From Sinorhizobium fredii USDA 205 (GTDB lineage Bacteria; Pseudomonadota; Alphaproteobacteria; Rhizobiales; Rhizobiaceae): 64,000 nucleotides of DNA. This document shows, piece by piece, positions 46,683 through 55,492 of the stretch (positions are counted from its first letter, which is position 1; each line of letters opens with the position of its first letter). Position numbers and translations under genes: made by a program. The notes below the pieces were generated by a model, which made no database searches, had not been told where the DNA came from, and saw only the letters and a program-made list of their open reading frames with translations. The stretch is from contig NZ_AUTC01000136.1 of the NCBI RefSeq assembly GCF_001461695.1, positions 1-64,000 on the forward strand, read 5' to 3'.

Positions 46683-46743
46683 GAATGGTCCGATCCGCGC
46701 CGCCGCCGAGGCGGCGGCGCGCAAGCATAGCGGAGAGCGATTG

Positions 46744-47949
46744 ATGAAGACCACGGCAGCCCTGATCGAGACCGAACATCTGCTCGGCGCCCACAACTAC
46801 AAGCCGCTCGACGTCGTGCTGACGCGCGGCGAAGGCGTCTTCGTCTGGGACATCGAGGGCAACCGCTATCTGGACTGTCTGTCGGCCTATTCGGCCGTCA
46901 ACCAGGGCCATTGCCACCCGATGATCTTCAAGGCGATGATGGAGCAGGCGCAGAAGCTGACGCTCACCTCGCGCGCCTTCCGCAACGACCAGCTCGCTCT
47001 GTTCTACGAGGAGGTCGCCGCCCTCACCGGCTCGCACAAGGTGCTGCCAATGAATTCCGGCGCCGAGGCGGTCGAGACGGCGATAAAGGCGGTCCGCAAA
47101 TGGGGATATGAGGTCAAGGGCGTCGCCGCCGACCAGGCGGAGATCATCGTCTGCTCCAACAATTTCCATGGCCGCACCATCGGCATTGTCGGTTTTTCGA
47201 CCGATCCCGACTCGCATGACGGCTTCGGGCCTTTCGCGCCCGGCTTCAAGATCGTCCCCTTCGGCGACATCGATGCCTTCCGTGCCGCGATCAGCGAGAA
47301 CACCGTCGCCTTCCTGGTCGAGCCGATCCAGGGCGAGGCCGGCGTGATTGTGCCGCCCGCCGGCTATTTCGCAGCAGTGCGCGAGCTCTGCACGAAGCAC
47401 GGCATCACGCTTGTCCTCGACGAGATCCAGACCGGTCTCGGCCGCACCGGCAAGCTGCTCGCGGAAGAGCACGAGGGCATCGAAGCGGATGTGACGCTGA
47501 TCGGCAAGGCGCTTTCGGGCGGCTTTTACCCGGTCTCGGCGGTGCTTTCGAACTCGGAGGTCCTCGGCGTCCTGAAACCCGGCCAGCACGGATCCACCTT
47601 CGGCGGCAACCCGCTCGCCTGCGCGATCGCCAGGGCGGCGCTGAAGGTGCTGACCGAAGAGGGCATGATCGAAAATTCGGCGCTGATGGGCGAGCGCTTC
47701 ATGAAGGGGCTGACGGACATTCGCTCCAACATCATCAAGGAAGTCCGCGGCCGCGGCCTGATGCTCGCCGTGGAGCTCGTGCCGGAAGCCGGTGGCGCCC
47801 GCAAATATTGCGAGGCGCTGAAGGCGCGCGGCATCCTTGCCAAGGACACCCACGGCGACACGATCCGCATCGCCCCACCACTCGTCATCACCGCGACTGA
47901 GGTCGACTGGGCCCTCGAGCAATTCGCGGCGGTGCTTGCTTCCACCTGA
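46744..47949 (+). CDS. rocD: ornithine aminotransferase
   Basis: A 401-residue class III PLP aminotransferase moving the delta-amino group of ornithine to 2-oxoglutarate. Features: [33 protein letters not shown], the Asp of [12 protein letters not shown] and the PLP lysine in [15 protein letters not shown]. The ATG at 46744 is used because it aligns with family starts ([22 protein letters not shown]). Confidence 0.96.
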   Translation: MKTTAALIETEHLLGAHNYKPLDVVLTRGEGVFVWDIEGNRYLDCLSAYSAVNQGHCHPMIFKAMMEQAQKLTLTSRAFRNDQLALFYEEVAALTGSHKVLPMNSGAEAVETAIKAVRKWGYEVKGVAADQAEIIVCSNNFHGRTIGIVGFSTDPDSHDGFGPFAPGFKIVPFGDIDAFRAAISENTVAFLVEPIQGEAGVIVPPAGYFAAVRELCTKHGITLVLDEIQTGLGRTGKLLAEEHEGIEADVTLIGKALSGGFYPVSAVLSNSEVLGVLKPGQHGSTFGGNPLACAIARAALKVLTEEGMIENSALMGERFMKGLTDIRSNIIKEVRGRGLMLAVELVPEAGGARKYCEALKARGILAKDTHGDTIRIAPPLVITATEVDWALEQFAAVLAST

Positions 47950-47969
47950 GCCGCGCCCGTACCACGGAC

Positions 47970-48075
47970 TAAAGCGCCGCGCGCCTATCAGGCGCGCAAA
48001 GGTCGCTGTAGCACTTTGAATTGCTGCATGTCTTTGTCCTTAAATCGAGGTCGATTTAAGGACACATGCAGTAGG
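47970..48075. repeat. dispersed multi-hairpin repeat, second full copy
   Basis: Same order of hairpins as 20909-21013: a GCGCGCC/GGCGCGC hairpin, the GGTCGCTGTAGCACTT linker, then a long hairpin with arms CTGCATGT/ACATGCAG and TCCTTAAATCGA/TCGATTTAAGGA. The first arms differ in sequence from the other copy but keep pairing, a sign of conserved structure. Confidence 0.8.
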
Positions 48076-48253
48076 ATGCCGGCTTTCAGAAAACGAAAAA
48101 GCAAGTCTTAACGAATCCCGGCCTAGTATGCCGCCAAAGCGCAAGGCGGGCTCCCCGCGCATGATGCGGCTTGCGCCGCGCCGGATGTCGTCGGCGGTCC
48201 CATTACGAAGTCGCGCCTCGCGGGCGCCGACGGGAAGCCGGAAGGAGCTTCAA

Positions 48254-48733
48254 ATGACAGGCACGTTGAAAACGGCTGGATTTGACGGCGAGACGCTGGA
48301 GATCATCGCGTTCCGCCTCCACGATCAGGAATTCTGCGTCAAGACGACGACGATCCGCGAGATCCGCGGCTGGGCGCCTTCGACGCCGATCCCACATTCG
48401 CCGCCGGAAGTGATCGGCGTCATGAACCTGCGCGGCACGGTTATCCCGATCATCGACCTCGCCCACAAACTCGGCATGAAATCGACCGTCGCCAACGAGC
48501 GCAGCGCCATCGTCGTCGCGGAAGTCCACAACATGGTGATCGGCCTCGTCGTCGACCGCGTCTCCGACATCCTGACGGTGCAAGGCAGCCAGGTGCAGCC
48601 GGTGCCGGAAGTCACCGCCTCCTTCGACAAGAGCTTTGCTGAAGGCATCATCGCCAACGAGAACGGAATGATCTGCTTCCTCAACCTCGCTCGCATGTTC
48701 AAGGAGCGCGAGGTGGAAGAGCTCGCCGCCTGA
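48254..48733 (+). CDS. cheW: chemotaxis coupling protein CheW
   Basis: A 159-residue CheW protein linking chemoreceptors to CheA. Recognised by EIIAFRLHDQEFCVKTTTIREIRGW, VIGVMNLRGTVIPIIDLAHKLGM and IGLVVDRVSDIL. AAGGAG precedes the ATG. It is upstream of a chemoreceptor gene and outside any main che operon in this window. Confidence 0.95.
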   Translation: MTGTLKTAGFDGETLEIIAFRLHDQEFCVKTTTIREIRGWAPSTPIPHSPPEVIGVMNLRGTVIPIIDLAHKLGMKSTVANERSAIVVAEVHNMVIGLVVDRVSDILTVQGSQVQPVPEVTASFDKSFAEGIIANENGMICFLNLARMFKEREVEELAA

Positions 48734-48758
48734 CATTCGGCACCTCCAGCCGATCAAG

Positions 48759-48790
48759 GCCGTCTCGCTGCCCGCGAGGCGGCGTTTTTC
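48759..48790 (+). terminator. rho-independent terminator of cheW
   Basis: A 10-base stem (GCCGTCTCGC, GCGAGGCGGC with one G-U pair) is followed by GTTTTTC. Confidence 0.8.
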
Positions 48791-49072
48791 GTTCGGGCGG
48801 TCTGCGTTGGGCGTACCGGCAACGGCCGGTATAAAACCGGAGCAGGCAATACAACTTTTGATGCGACTGCAATTTTCTACAACTGATATATGATAATTAC
48901 TATTTTAATTTTGCATTAACTCAAAAAATCTAACGTAGATTGTATAAACGGCCGCAGGCATGAAGCCCAAGCTTTCCGAGATCTTCTCAATAAATCAAGC
49001 GCTGACCTGTGCGGGACCGCGCGGCCGACCAGACAGTCGACACATGACATTCTATTCTGTTCCCGGCAGCGA
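48791..49072. other. AT-rich intergenic region before chemoreceptor
   Basis: Bases about 48855-48950 are strongly AT-rich (for example GATATATGATAATTACTATT) in an otherwise GC-rich window. No gene is seen; it probably holds the chemoreceptor promoter. Confidence 0.5.
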
Positions 49073-51022
49073 ATGGCGACCCCGTCCGCATGCCTGGCGA
49101 TCACGATCTCACCCCGTATTGACTTCGATTTAGCAAGCGAAACGAGTTTGGAGAGCAACCATGTTTCTTTTGCGAAGCGTTCGGATTCAAACCACATCAT
49201 CGCGGCATTGTCGAAATCGCAGGCGATCATCCAGTTCGACCTCACCGGAAATATCCTCACCGCAAACGAGAATTTCTGCAAAGCCCTTGGCTACGGCCTT
49301 TACGAGATTGTCGGCCAGCACCATCGCATCTTCTGCCCTGCCGACTATGCCGCAACGCCCGAATATCGCGAGTTCTGGGCCCGTTTGGGCCGCGGCGAGT
49401 TCGACAGCAACGCCTATAAGCGCGTGACCAAGGGCGGGCGGGAAATATGGATTCAGGCGACCTACAATCCGGTCTTTCGCAACGGCAGGCCCTATAAGGT
49501 CGTCAAGTTCGCCACCGACATCACCGCCGCAAAACTCAAAGCCACGGAAGACGCGGGCAAGCTTGATGCGATCTCCCGCTCCCAAGCGGTGATCGAATTC
49601 ACCCCGGCCGGGGAAATCATCACCGCCAACGAGAATTTCTGCAGCGCCCTCGGCTATCGTCTCTCGGAGATCGAGACGCGCCATCACAGCATGTTCTGCG
49701 AGCCGAACTACGCCCGCACGGCCGACTATAGCGATTTCTGGAGACGGCTTGCCCAGGGCGAATTCATCGCGGGCGAATTCGTCCGCTATGGAAAGGGCGG
49801 CAAGGAAATCTGGATCCAGGCCGCCTACAACCCGATCCGCGACCCCAACGGCAAGGTCTACAAGGTGGTCAAGTTCGCGACCGACGTGAGCGAACGCATG
49901 GCGGCGATCAATACGCTCGGCGCCGGCTTGCGTTCGCTGGCGGAAGGCGACCTGACACGGACGCTGGACACGCCTTTCGTGCCGAGCATGGAGGCGGTGC
50001 GCAATGACTTCAACGAGGCGATCGCCCGCCTCTGTCGCGCCATGCAGACGGTCGGGGAAAATGCCGGAGCGATTGCCGGCGGGGCACGCGAGATCAGGTC
50101 CGCCGCCGACGATCTGTCGAAGCGTACAGAACAGCAGGCCGCATCCGTCGAGGAAACGGCCGCAGCACTCGACGAGATCACCACCACAGTCGCCGATTCG
50201 AGCCGCCGGGCGGAGGAGGCCGGCCACCTCGTCGCCAAGACGAAGGACGGGGCCGAACATTCGAAGCTCGTCGTCCGGAATGCCATCGGTGCGATGGATC
50301 AGATCGAGCAATCATCGCGCGAGATCAGCAACATCATCGGCGTGATCGACGATATTGCCTTCCAGACCAATCTGCTGGCGCTCAATGCCGGCGTCGAGGC
50401 GGCCCGCGCCGGCGAAGCGGGCAAGGGTTTCGCGGTCGTGGCGACGGAGGTGCGGGAGCTCGCCCAGCGTTCGGCAAGCGCCGCGAAGGATATCAAGGCG
50501 CTGATCACCGCTTCCGGCGAGCATGTCCGCAACGGCGTCTCGCTTGTCGGACAAACGGGCGCCGCACTGGAGCAGATCCTCGTCCAGGTTCAGGACATCA
50601 ACCTCAACGTCTCGGCGATCGTCGAAGCGGCGCGGGAACAGGCGACGGGCCTCAGGGAGATCAATCAGTCGGTCAACGCGATGGATCAGGCGACACAGCA
50701 GAACGCCGCCATGGTCGAGGAAAGCACCGCGGCAAGCCACGCCATGTCGCGCGAGGCAGAGGCTCTCTACGGCCTTCTTCGGCAATTCCGCATCGGTCAG
50801 GAATTCAACGGCGGTCCGACCGAATTGCGCGCCGATGCGCCCGCTTCACCGGCCCGGCCCCATCATGCAAAGGCGACCAGAGGCGCCCAGAAGCGAAACC
50901 TCGCGGTCGTGCCGGCGAAGGCTGACAGAATTTCTGAGCGCACCCCCCAAACCCCGCGCTTAGAGAAGGAGAAGGTGACACGGCGGGTCACCTTCCCCCG
51001 ACTGCTTTCAGAGGTGAGGTGA
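49073..51022 (+). CDS. soluble chemoreceptor with two PAS domains
   Basis: A 649-residue cytosolic methyl-accepting protein without transmembrane helices. Two PAS domains (about 45-155 and 165-280) share ANENFCKALGY/ANENFCSALGY and EIWIQATYNP/EIWIQAAYNP, typical of haem or FAD redox sensing. A HAMP-like linker and the signalling tip DDIAFQTNLLALNAGVEAARAGEAGKGFAVVA follow. The ATG at 49073 lacks a good ribosome site; the ATG at 49161 has GGAGAG but is out of frame, so a missing T near 49164 is possible. The last 25 residues are encoded by repeat-like DNA. Confidence 0.9.
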   Translation: MATPSACLAITISPRIDFDLASETSLESNHVSFAKRSDSNHIIAALSKSQAIIQFDLTGNILTANENFCKALGYGLYEIVGQHHRIFCPADYAATPEYREFWARLGRGEFDSNAYKRVTKGGREIWIQATYNPVFRNGRPYKVVKFATDITAAKLKATEDAGKLDAISRSQAVIEFTPAGEIITANENFCSALGYRLSEIETRHHSMFCEPNYARTADYSDFWRRLAQGEFIAGEFVRYGKGGKEIWIQAAYNPIRDPNGKVYKVVKFATDVSERMAAINTLGAGLRSLAEGDLTRTLDTPFVPSMEAVRNDFNEAIARLCRAMQTVGENAGAIAGGAREIRSAADDLSKRTEQQAASVEETAAALDEITTTVADSSRRAEEAGHLVAKTKDGAEHSKLVVRNAIGAMDQIEQSSREISNIIGVIDDIAFQTNLLALNAGVEAARAGEAGKGFAVVATEVRELAQRSASAAKDIKALITASGEHVRNGVSLVGQTGAALEQILVQVQDINLNVSAIVEAAREQATGLREINQSVNAMDQATQQNAAMVEESTAASHAMSREAEALYGLLRQFRIGQEFNGGPTELRADAPASPARPHHAKATRGAQKRNLAVVPAKADRISERTPQTPRLEKEKVTRRVTFPRLLSEVR

Positions 51023-51038
51023 AGACTACTCAAGAAAG

Positions 51039-51192
51039 CCCTCCCCAACCCCTCCCACAAGGGGGAGGGGCTCGGCGCCCGCTTCGGTCGCCTGCCATTT
51101 CCGACCTTCGCTTCCGATTGAAAGGTCGATCGGACATGAAGGGCGGTGCGGCAGGGGAGCCCCTCCCCTTGTGGGGAGGGGTTGGGGAGGGG
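51039..51192. repeat. CCCCTCCCC-type inverted-repeat element
   Basis: Inverted arms at 51039-51070 and 51160-51192 contain CCCTCCCCAACCCCTCCC and its complement. The right arm ends in GGTTTTT, so it could also terminate transcription of the chemoreceptor gene. One arm occurs again at 44545-44580. Confidence 0.75.
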
Positions 51193-51207
51193 TTTTTCGA
51201 TCTGCGA

Positions 51208-51441
51208 TTACGCCGCTTCCGGGCGGCGGATCTTCGGAGCGGCTTCGAGCACCAGCGGGTTCAATCCCTCGCCGCCGTGATCGATATGCTCGAACAGCTT
51301 GCGGCGCATGCGGGGCTCCCAGTATTTGTTGATATGCGTTGCCACGCCCTGCGCCGCCACTTCCGCCGGCTGGCTCTGGAAGAAGGTGGCGATCTGGTTC
51401 GCCATGTAGATCAGCTTGGCGTTGGGATTTTCAGGCGACAT
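51208..51441 (-). CDS. fdsD: formate dehydrogenase delta subunit
   Basis: A 77-residue FdsD-like protein (KLIYMANQIATFFQSQPAEVAAQGVATHINKYWEPRMRRKL). In related systems it is small, cofactor-free and needed for assembly or stability of the dehydrogenase. It is the last gene of the fds operon, 28 bases after fdhD. Confidence 0.9.
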   Translation of the reverse strand: MSPENPNAKLIYMANQIATFFQSQPAEVAAQGVATHINKYWEPRMRRKLFEHIDHGGEGLNPLVLEAAPKIRRPEAA

Positions 51442-51469
51442 CGGCGACTGCTCCGCTCTCTATTGTGTA

Positions 51470-52375
51470 TCAGCGCGGAATGCGGGCGGAAAAGCGCGCA
51501 CACTTTTCCTCATCCCGTTCTATGCGCTCGGCATGGGTGAAGATTTCGAATTCGTCGCCGCGCACCAGCGCGATTAGCGTCATGCCGGCTTCCTCCGCCG
51601 TGCGGATCGCAAGCGCCGTCGGCGCCGAGATGGCAATGATGACCGGGCTTCCGGCAATCGCCGTCTTCTGCACCATCTCGACGGAGACCCGCGAGGTGAC
51701 GACGACTGCGCCTTGCGCGCCCTTGAAGCCGGCCCGCGCGGCGGCACCGGTGAGCTTGTCGAGCGCATTGTGTCGACCGACGTCCTCGCGAACCGCGATC
51801 AGCCCCCTCCCCGGCACGTAGAAGGCCGCACCATGCACGGCGCGCGTCTCAAGGTGCAGGGGCTGCTGGCCGTTGAGCAAGCCGACCGCCTGAACGACAT
51901 CCTGTTCGGAAAGTCTCAGGGGCGAACCGGAAACATCCGGTGTCGCTCGCACCGCCTGGTCGATCGACTCGATGCCGCAAAGGCCGCAGCCGACGGGACC
52001 GGCCATATGGCGGCGGCGCAAGCGCAGAGCATCGTTCTGCTCGTCCCGGAGGCTGATCTGCAGGTCGATACCCTTGTCCTCGGCGACGACATCGACCGTC
52101 TCGATCTGATCCGGGTCCGTGATAATGCCTTCCGTCAGGCTGAAGCCGACGGCGAAGTCCTCGACATCGGCGGGCGTCGCCATCATCACGGCATGCGTCG
52201 ACCCGCCATAGGTCAAGGCGATCGGTGTCTCCTCCGGCACGACGCGCGATTGCGGGACGAGCACGCCCGCGCGACGCGCCTTTTCCGGAACCTTCGCCGT
52301 TGTGCTGAAACGGGTCCTGTCGGCCGGGCCGACCGTGACGGTCGTGGGAGAGGACGGAAGTCGTTTGCCTGCCAT
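51470..52375 (-). CDS. fdhD: formate dehydrogenase sulphurtransferase FdhD
   Basis: A 301-residue accessory protein transferring sulphur to the molybdenum cofactor of FdsA. The essential Cys pair is in GCGLCGIESID; other landmarks are DVGRHNALDKL and TSRVSVEMVQKTAIAG. It begins 8 bases after fdsA. Confidence 0.95.
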   Translation of the reverse strand: MAGKRLPSSPTTVTVGPADRTRFSTTAKVPEKARRAGVLVPQSRVVPEETPIALTYGGSTHAVMMATPADVEDFAVGFSLTEGIITDPDQIETVDVVAEDKGIDLQISLRDEQNDALRLRRRHMAGPVGCGLCGIESIDQAVRATPDVSGSPLRLSEQDVVQAVGLLNGQQPLHLETRAVHGAAFYVPGRGLIAVREDVGRHNALDKLTGAAARAGFKGAQGAVVVTSRVSVEMVQKTAIAGSPVIIAISAPTALAIRTAEEAGMTLIALVRGDEFEIFTHAERIERDEEKCARFSARIPR

Positions 52376-52383
52376 TCCGCCCC

Positions 52384-55263
52384 CTACTCCGCCGCCTCCA
52401 GCTTGCCGGCGATCCGCCGCGACTGTCGGGCCTGCTCGTCATAGTCGACCTGCCAGTCGGAAGGGCCGTTCGAAGGCGAGACCTGCACCGCCGTCACCTT
52501 GTATTCCGGGCAATTCGTCGCCCAGTCGGAGAAGTCCGTGGTGATGACGTTGGCCTGGGTCGTCGGGTGATGGAAGGTGGTATAGACGACGCCCGGCGCG
52601 ACGCGGTCGGTGATCAGTGATCTGAGCGTCGTCTCGCCCGAGCGGCTGGCGAGCCGGATCCAGTCGCCGTCACGGATGCCGCGCTGCTCCGCATCGTGCG
52701 GATGGATTTCCAGCCGGTCTTCCGGGTGCCAGACGACATTGTCGGTACGACGTGTCTGGGCGCCGACATTGTAGTGGCTGAGGATGCGGCCGGTGGTCAA
52801 GAGCAGCGGGAAGCGCGGTCCGGTCTTCTCGTCGGTCGCCACATATTCGGTGCGGATGAACTTGCCCTTGCCGCGCACGAAGCCGTCGACATGCATGATC
52901 GGCGAGCCGAGCGGCGCCTTCTCGTTGCACGGCCACTGCACGGAGCCCATCTTGTCGAGATAGTCATAGGAGACCATGGCGAAGCTCGGCGTCGTCGCGG
53001 CGATCTCGTCCATGATCTCGGACGGATGACCATAGTTCCAGTCGAGCCCCATGGCCTGGGCGAGCGTCTGCGTGACCTCCCAGTCGGCATAGCCGTTCTT
53101 CGGGCGCATCACACGGCGAACGCGATTGATGCGCCGCTCGGCATTGGTGAAGGTTCCGTCCTTTTCCAGGAAGGTCGAGCCCGGCAGGAAGACATGCGCA
53201 TAGTTGGCCGTCTCGTTGAGGAAGAGATCCTGCACCACGACGCATTCCATCGCCGCAAGGCCGGCGGCAACATGCTTCGTGTCCGGGTCGGATTGCAGGA
53301 TGTCCTCGCCCTGGATGTAGAGCGCCTTGAAGGTGCCGTCGACCGCCGCGTCCAGCATGTTCGGGATGCGCAGGCCCGGCTCGTTGCTGAGCGTCACACC
53401 CCAGAGCTTCTCGAAGATCTCGCGCGTCGCATCGTCGGAGATGTGGCGGTAGCCGGGCAGTTCGTGCGGGAACGAGCCCATGTCGCAGGAGCCCTGCACG
53501 TTGTTCTGGCCGCGCAGCGGATTGACGCCGACGCCCGGCCGGCCGATGTTGCCGGTGACCATGGCGAGGTTGGCGATCGCCATGACGGTGGTCGAGCCCT
53601 GGCTGTGCTCGGTGACGCCGAGGCCGTAATAGATAGCGCCATTGCCGCCGGTCGCGTAAAGGCGAGCAGCGCCGCGCACCAGTTCGGCCGGAACGCCGGT
53701 ATAGGCCTCGGTCGCTTCCGGACTGTGATAGGGCTCTGCCACGAAGGCCGCCCAATCCTCATATTCCGACCAGTCGCAGCGCTCGCGGATGAAGGCTTCG
53801 TTGGCAAGGCCTTCGGTGACGATGACGTGCGCCAGCGACGTCAGAATGGCGACGTTGGTACCGGGCTTGATCGGCAAGTGGTAGGACGCTTCGACATGGG
53901 CCGAGCGGACGAGGTCGATCCGGCGCGGGTCGATGACGATCAGCTTGGCGCCCTCACGCAGTCGCTTCTTCAGCCGCGAGGCGAAGACCGGATGGCCATC
54001 GGTCGGGTTGGCGCCGATGATGATCGCGACATCCGTATGCTCGACGCTGTCGAAATTCTGCGTGCCGGCCGAGGTGCCGAAAGTCTGGTTGAGGCCGTAG
54101 CCGGTCGGCGAATGGCAGACGCGGGCGCAGGTGTCGACATTGTTGTTGCCGAAGCCGGCGCGCACCAGCTTCTGCACCAGATAGGTTTCCTCGTTGGTGC
54201 AGCGCGACGAAGTGATGCCGCCGACCGAATCGCGGCCGTACTGATACTGAATGCGGCGGAACTCCGAGGCGACATGGGCGAAAGCCTCCTCCCAGGTCAC
54301 TTCGCGCCAGGGATCGGTGATCTTCTCGCGGACCATCGGGTTGAGAATGCGATCCTTGTGGCTCGAATAGCCATAGGCGAAACGGCCCTTGACGCAGGAG
54401 TGGCCGCGGTTCGCCTGGCCGTCCTTCCACGGCACCATGCGCACCAGCTCCTCGCCGCGCATCTCCGCCTTGAAGGAGCAGCCGACGCCGCAATAGGCAC
54501 AGGTGGTGACGACCGAATGCTCGGGCTGGCCGATCTCGATCACCGATTTTTCCGTCAGCGTCGCCGTCGGGCAGGCCTGCACGCAGGCGCCGCAGGAGAC
54601 GCACTCGGAGGAGACGAAATCCTCGTTCATCCCTGCCGAAACCTTGGAGTCGAAGCCGCGGCCGCTGATCGTCAGCGCGAAGGTGCCCTGCACTTCCTCG
54701 CAGGCCCGCACGCAGCGCGAGCAAACGATGCATTTCGCCGGATCGAAGGTGAAATAGGGATTGGATTCGTCCTTCGGCGCCCATTGGCGATTGATTTCGC
54801 CGTTGTTGCGCGCCTTGACGTGATTGGCGCCGTCATAGCCGTAGCGCACATCGCGCAAACCGACGGCACCGGCCATGTCCTGCAGCTCGCAATCGCCGTT
54901 GGCGGCGCAGGTCAGGCAGTCGAGCGGATGGTCGGAGATATAGAGCTCCATGACGCCGCGGCGGACATCCTTGAGCCGCTGCGTCTGCGTCGAAACACTG
55001 ATGCCCGCTGCCACCGGCGTCGTGCAGGAGGCCGGCATGCCGGCGCGGCCCTCGATCTCGACGAGACAGAGCCGGCAGGAGCCGAAGGCCTCCATCATGT
55101 CGGAGGCGCAGAGCTTCGGCACCTCGACGCCGGCTTCCATCGCCGCGCGCATGATCGAGGTGCCTTCCGGCACGGTGATCTCGCGCCCGTCGATCGTCAG
55201 CGTCACCAGCTTTTCGGATTTCGAAGCAGGAGTGCCGTAGTCGATTTCATGAATGAGAGACAT
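52384..55263 (-). CDS. fdsA: NAD-linked formate dehydrogenase alpha subunit
   Basis: A 959-residue catalytic subunit: N-terminal [2Fe-2S] domain (MMEAFGSCRLCLVEIEG), His-ligated [4Fe-4S] (HPLDCLTCAANGDCEL), two ferredoxin-type [4Fe-4S] (CIVCSRCVRACEE, CVSCGACVQACP), a catalytic-side [4Fe-4S] (CAYCGVGCSF) and the bis-MGD region. The molybdenum ligand is Cys in CARVCHSPTG (not selenocysteine). Oxidises formate to CO2. Confidence 0.97.
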   Translation of the reverse strand: MSLIHEIDYGTPASKSEKLVTLTIDGREITVPEGTSIMRAAMEAGVEVPKLCASDMMEAFGSCRLCLVEIEGRAGMPASCTTPVAAGISVSTQTQRLKDVRRGVMELYISDHPLDCLTCAANGDCELQDMAGAVGLRDVRYGYDGANHVKARNNGEINRQWAPKDESNPYFTFDPAKCIVCSRCVRACEEVQGTFALTISGRGFDSKVSAGMNEDFVSSECVSCGACVQACPTATLTEKSVIEIGQPEHSVVTTCAYCGVGCSFKAEMRGEELVRMVPWKDGQANRGHSCVKGRFAYGYSSHKDRILNPMVREKITDPWREVTWEEAFAHVASEFRRIQYQYGRDSVGGITSSRCTNEETYLVQKLVRAGFGNNNVDTCARVCHSPTGYGLNQTFGTSAGTQNFDSVEHTDVAIIIGANPTDGHPVFASRLKKRLREGAKLIVIDPRRIDLVRSAHVEASYHLPIKPGTNVAILTSLAHVIVTEGLANEAFIRERCDWSEYEDWAAFVAEPYHSPEATEAYTGVPAELVRGAARLYATGGNGAIYYGLGVTEHSQGSTTVMAIANLAMVTGNIGRPGVGVNPLRGQNNVQGSCDMGSFPHELPGYRHISDDATREIFEKLWGVTLSNEPGLRIPNMLDAAVDGTFKALYIQGEDILQSDPDTKHVAAGLAAMECVVVQDLFLNETANYAHVFLPGSTFLEKDGTFTNAERRINRVRRVMRPKNGYADWEVTQTLAQAMGLDWNYGHPSEIMDEIAATTPSFAMVSYDYLDKMGSVQWPCNEKAPLGSPIMHVDGFVRGKGKFIRTEYVATDEKTGPRFPLLLTTGRILSHYNVGAQTRRTDNVVWHPEDRLEIHPHDAEQRGIRDGDWIRLASRSGETTLRSLITDRVAPGVVYTTFHHPTTQANVITTDFSDWATNCPEYKVTAVQVSPSNGPSDWQVDYDEQARQSRRIAGKLEAAE

Positions 55264-55305
55264 TAACGGGCCTCCTGAGAAGATACGTTCAAGGGGGCGG
55301 ACTTA

Positions 55306-55478
55306 CCCCCCTCTGGCCTGCCGGCCATCTCCCCCACAAGGAGGGAGATCGACCCGCGGCAAGCCGTCCGATCCGACAAAACGGTCAGCGCGTGTCTAGC
55401 GTTCCGATGGGCACACAGGGCGTGCCGCATGTGTTCTCCCCCCTTGTGGGGGAGATGGCCGGCAGGCCAGAGGGGGGT
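55306..55478. repeat. RIME-like element inside the fds operon
   Basis: About 173 bases with inverted arms (55306-55347 and 55436-55478) shared with 6996-7163. It lies between fdsB and fdsA. Its hairpins may affect relative expression of the subunits. Confidence 0.8.
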
Positions 55479-55492
55479 GTGCGCCGCCGCCA

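Noticed and set aside
52696..55266. Long plus-strand frame opposite fdsA
   Set aside because: Same GC-bias shadow; fdsA motifs are unambiguous.
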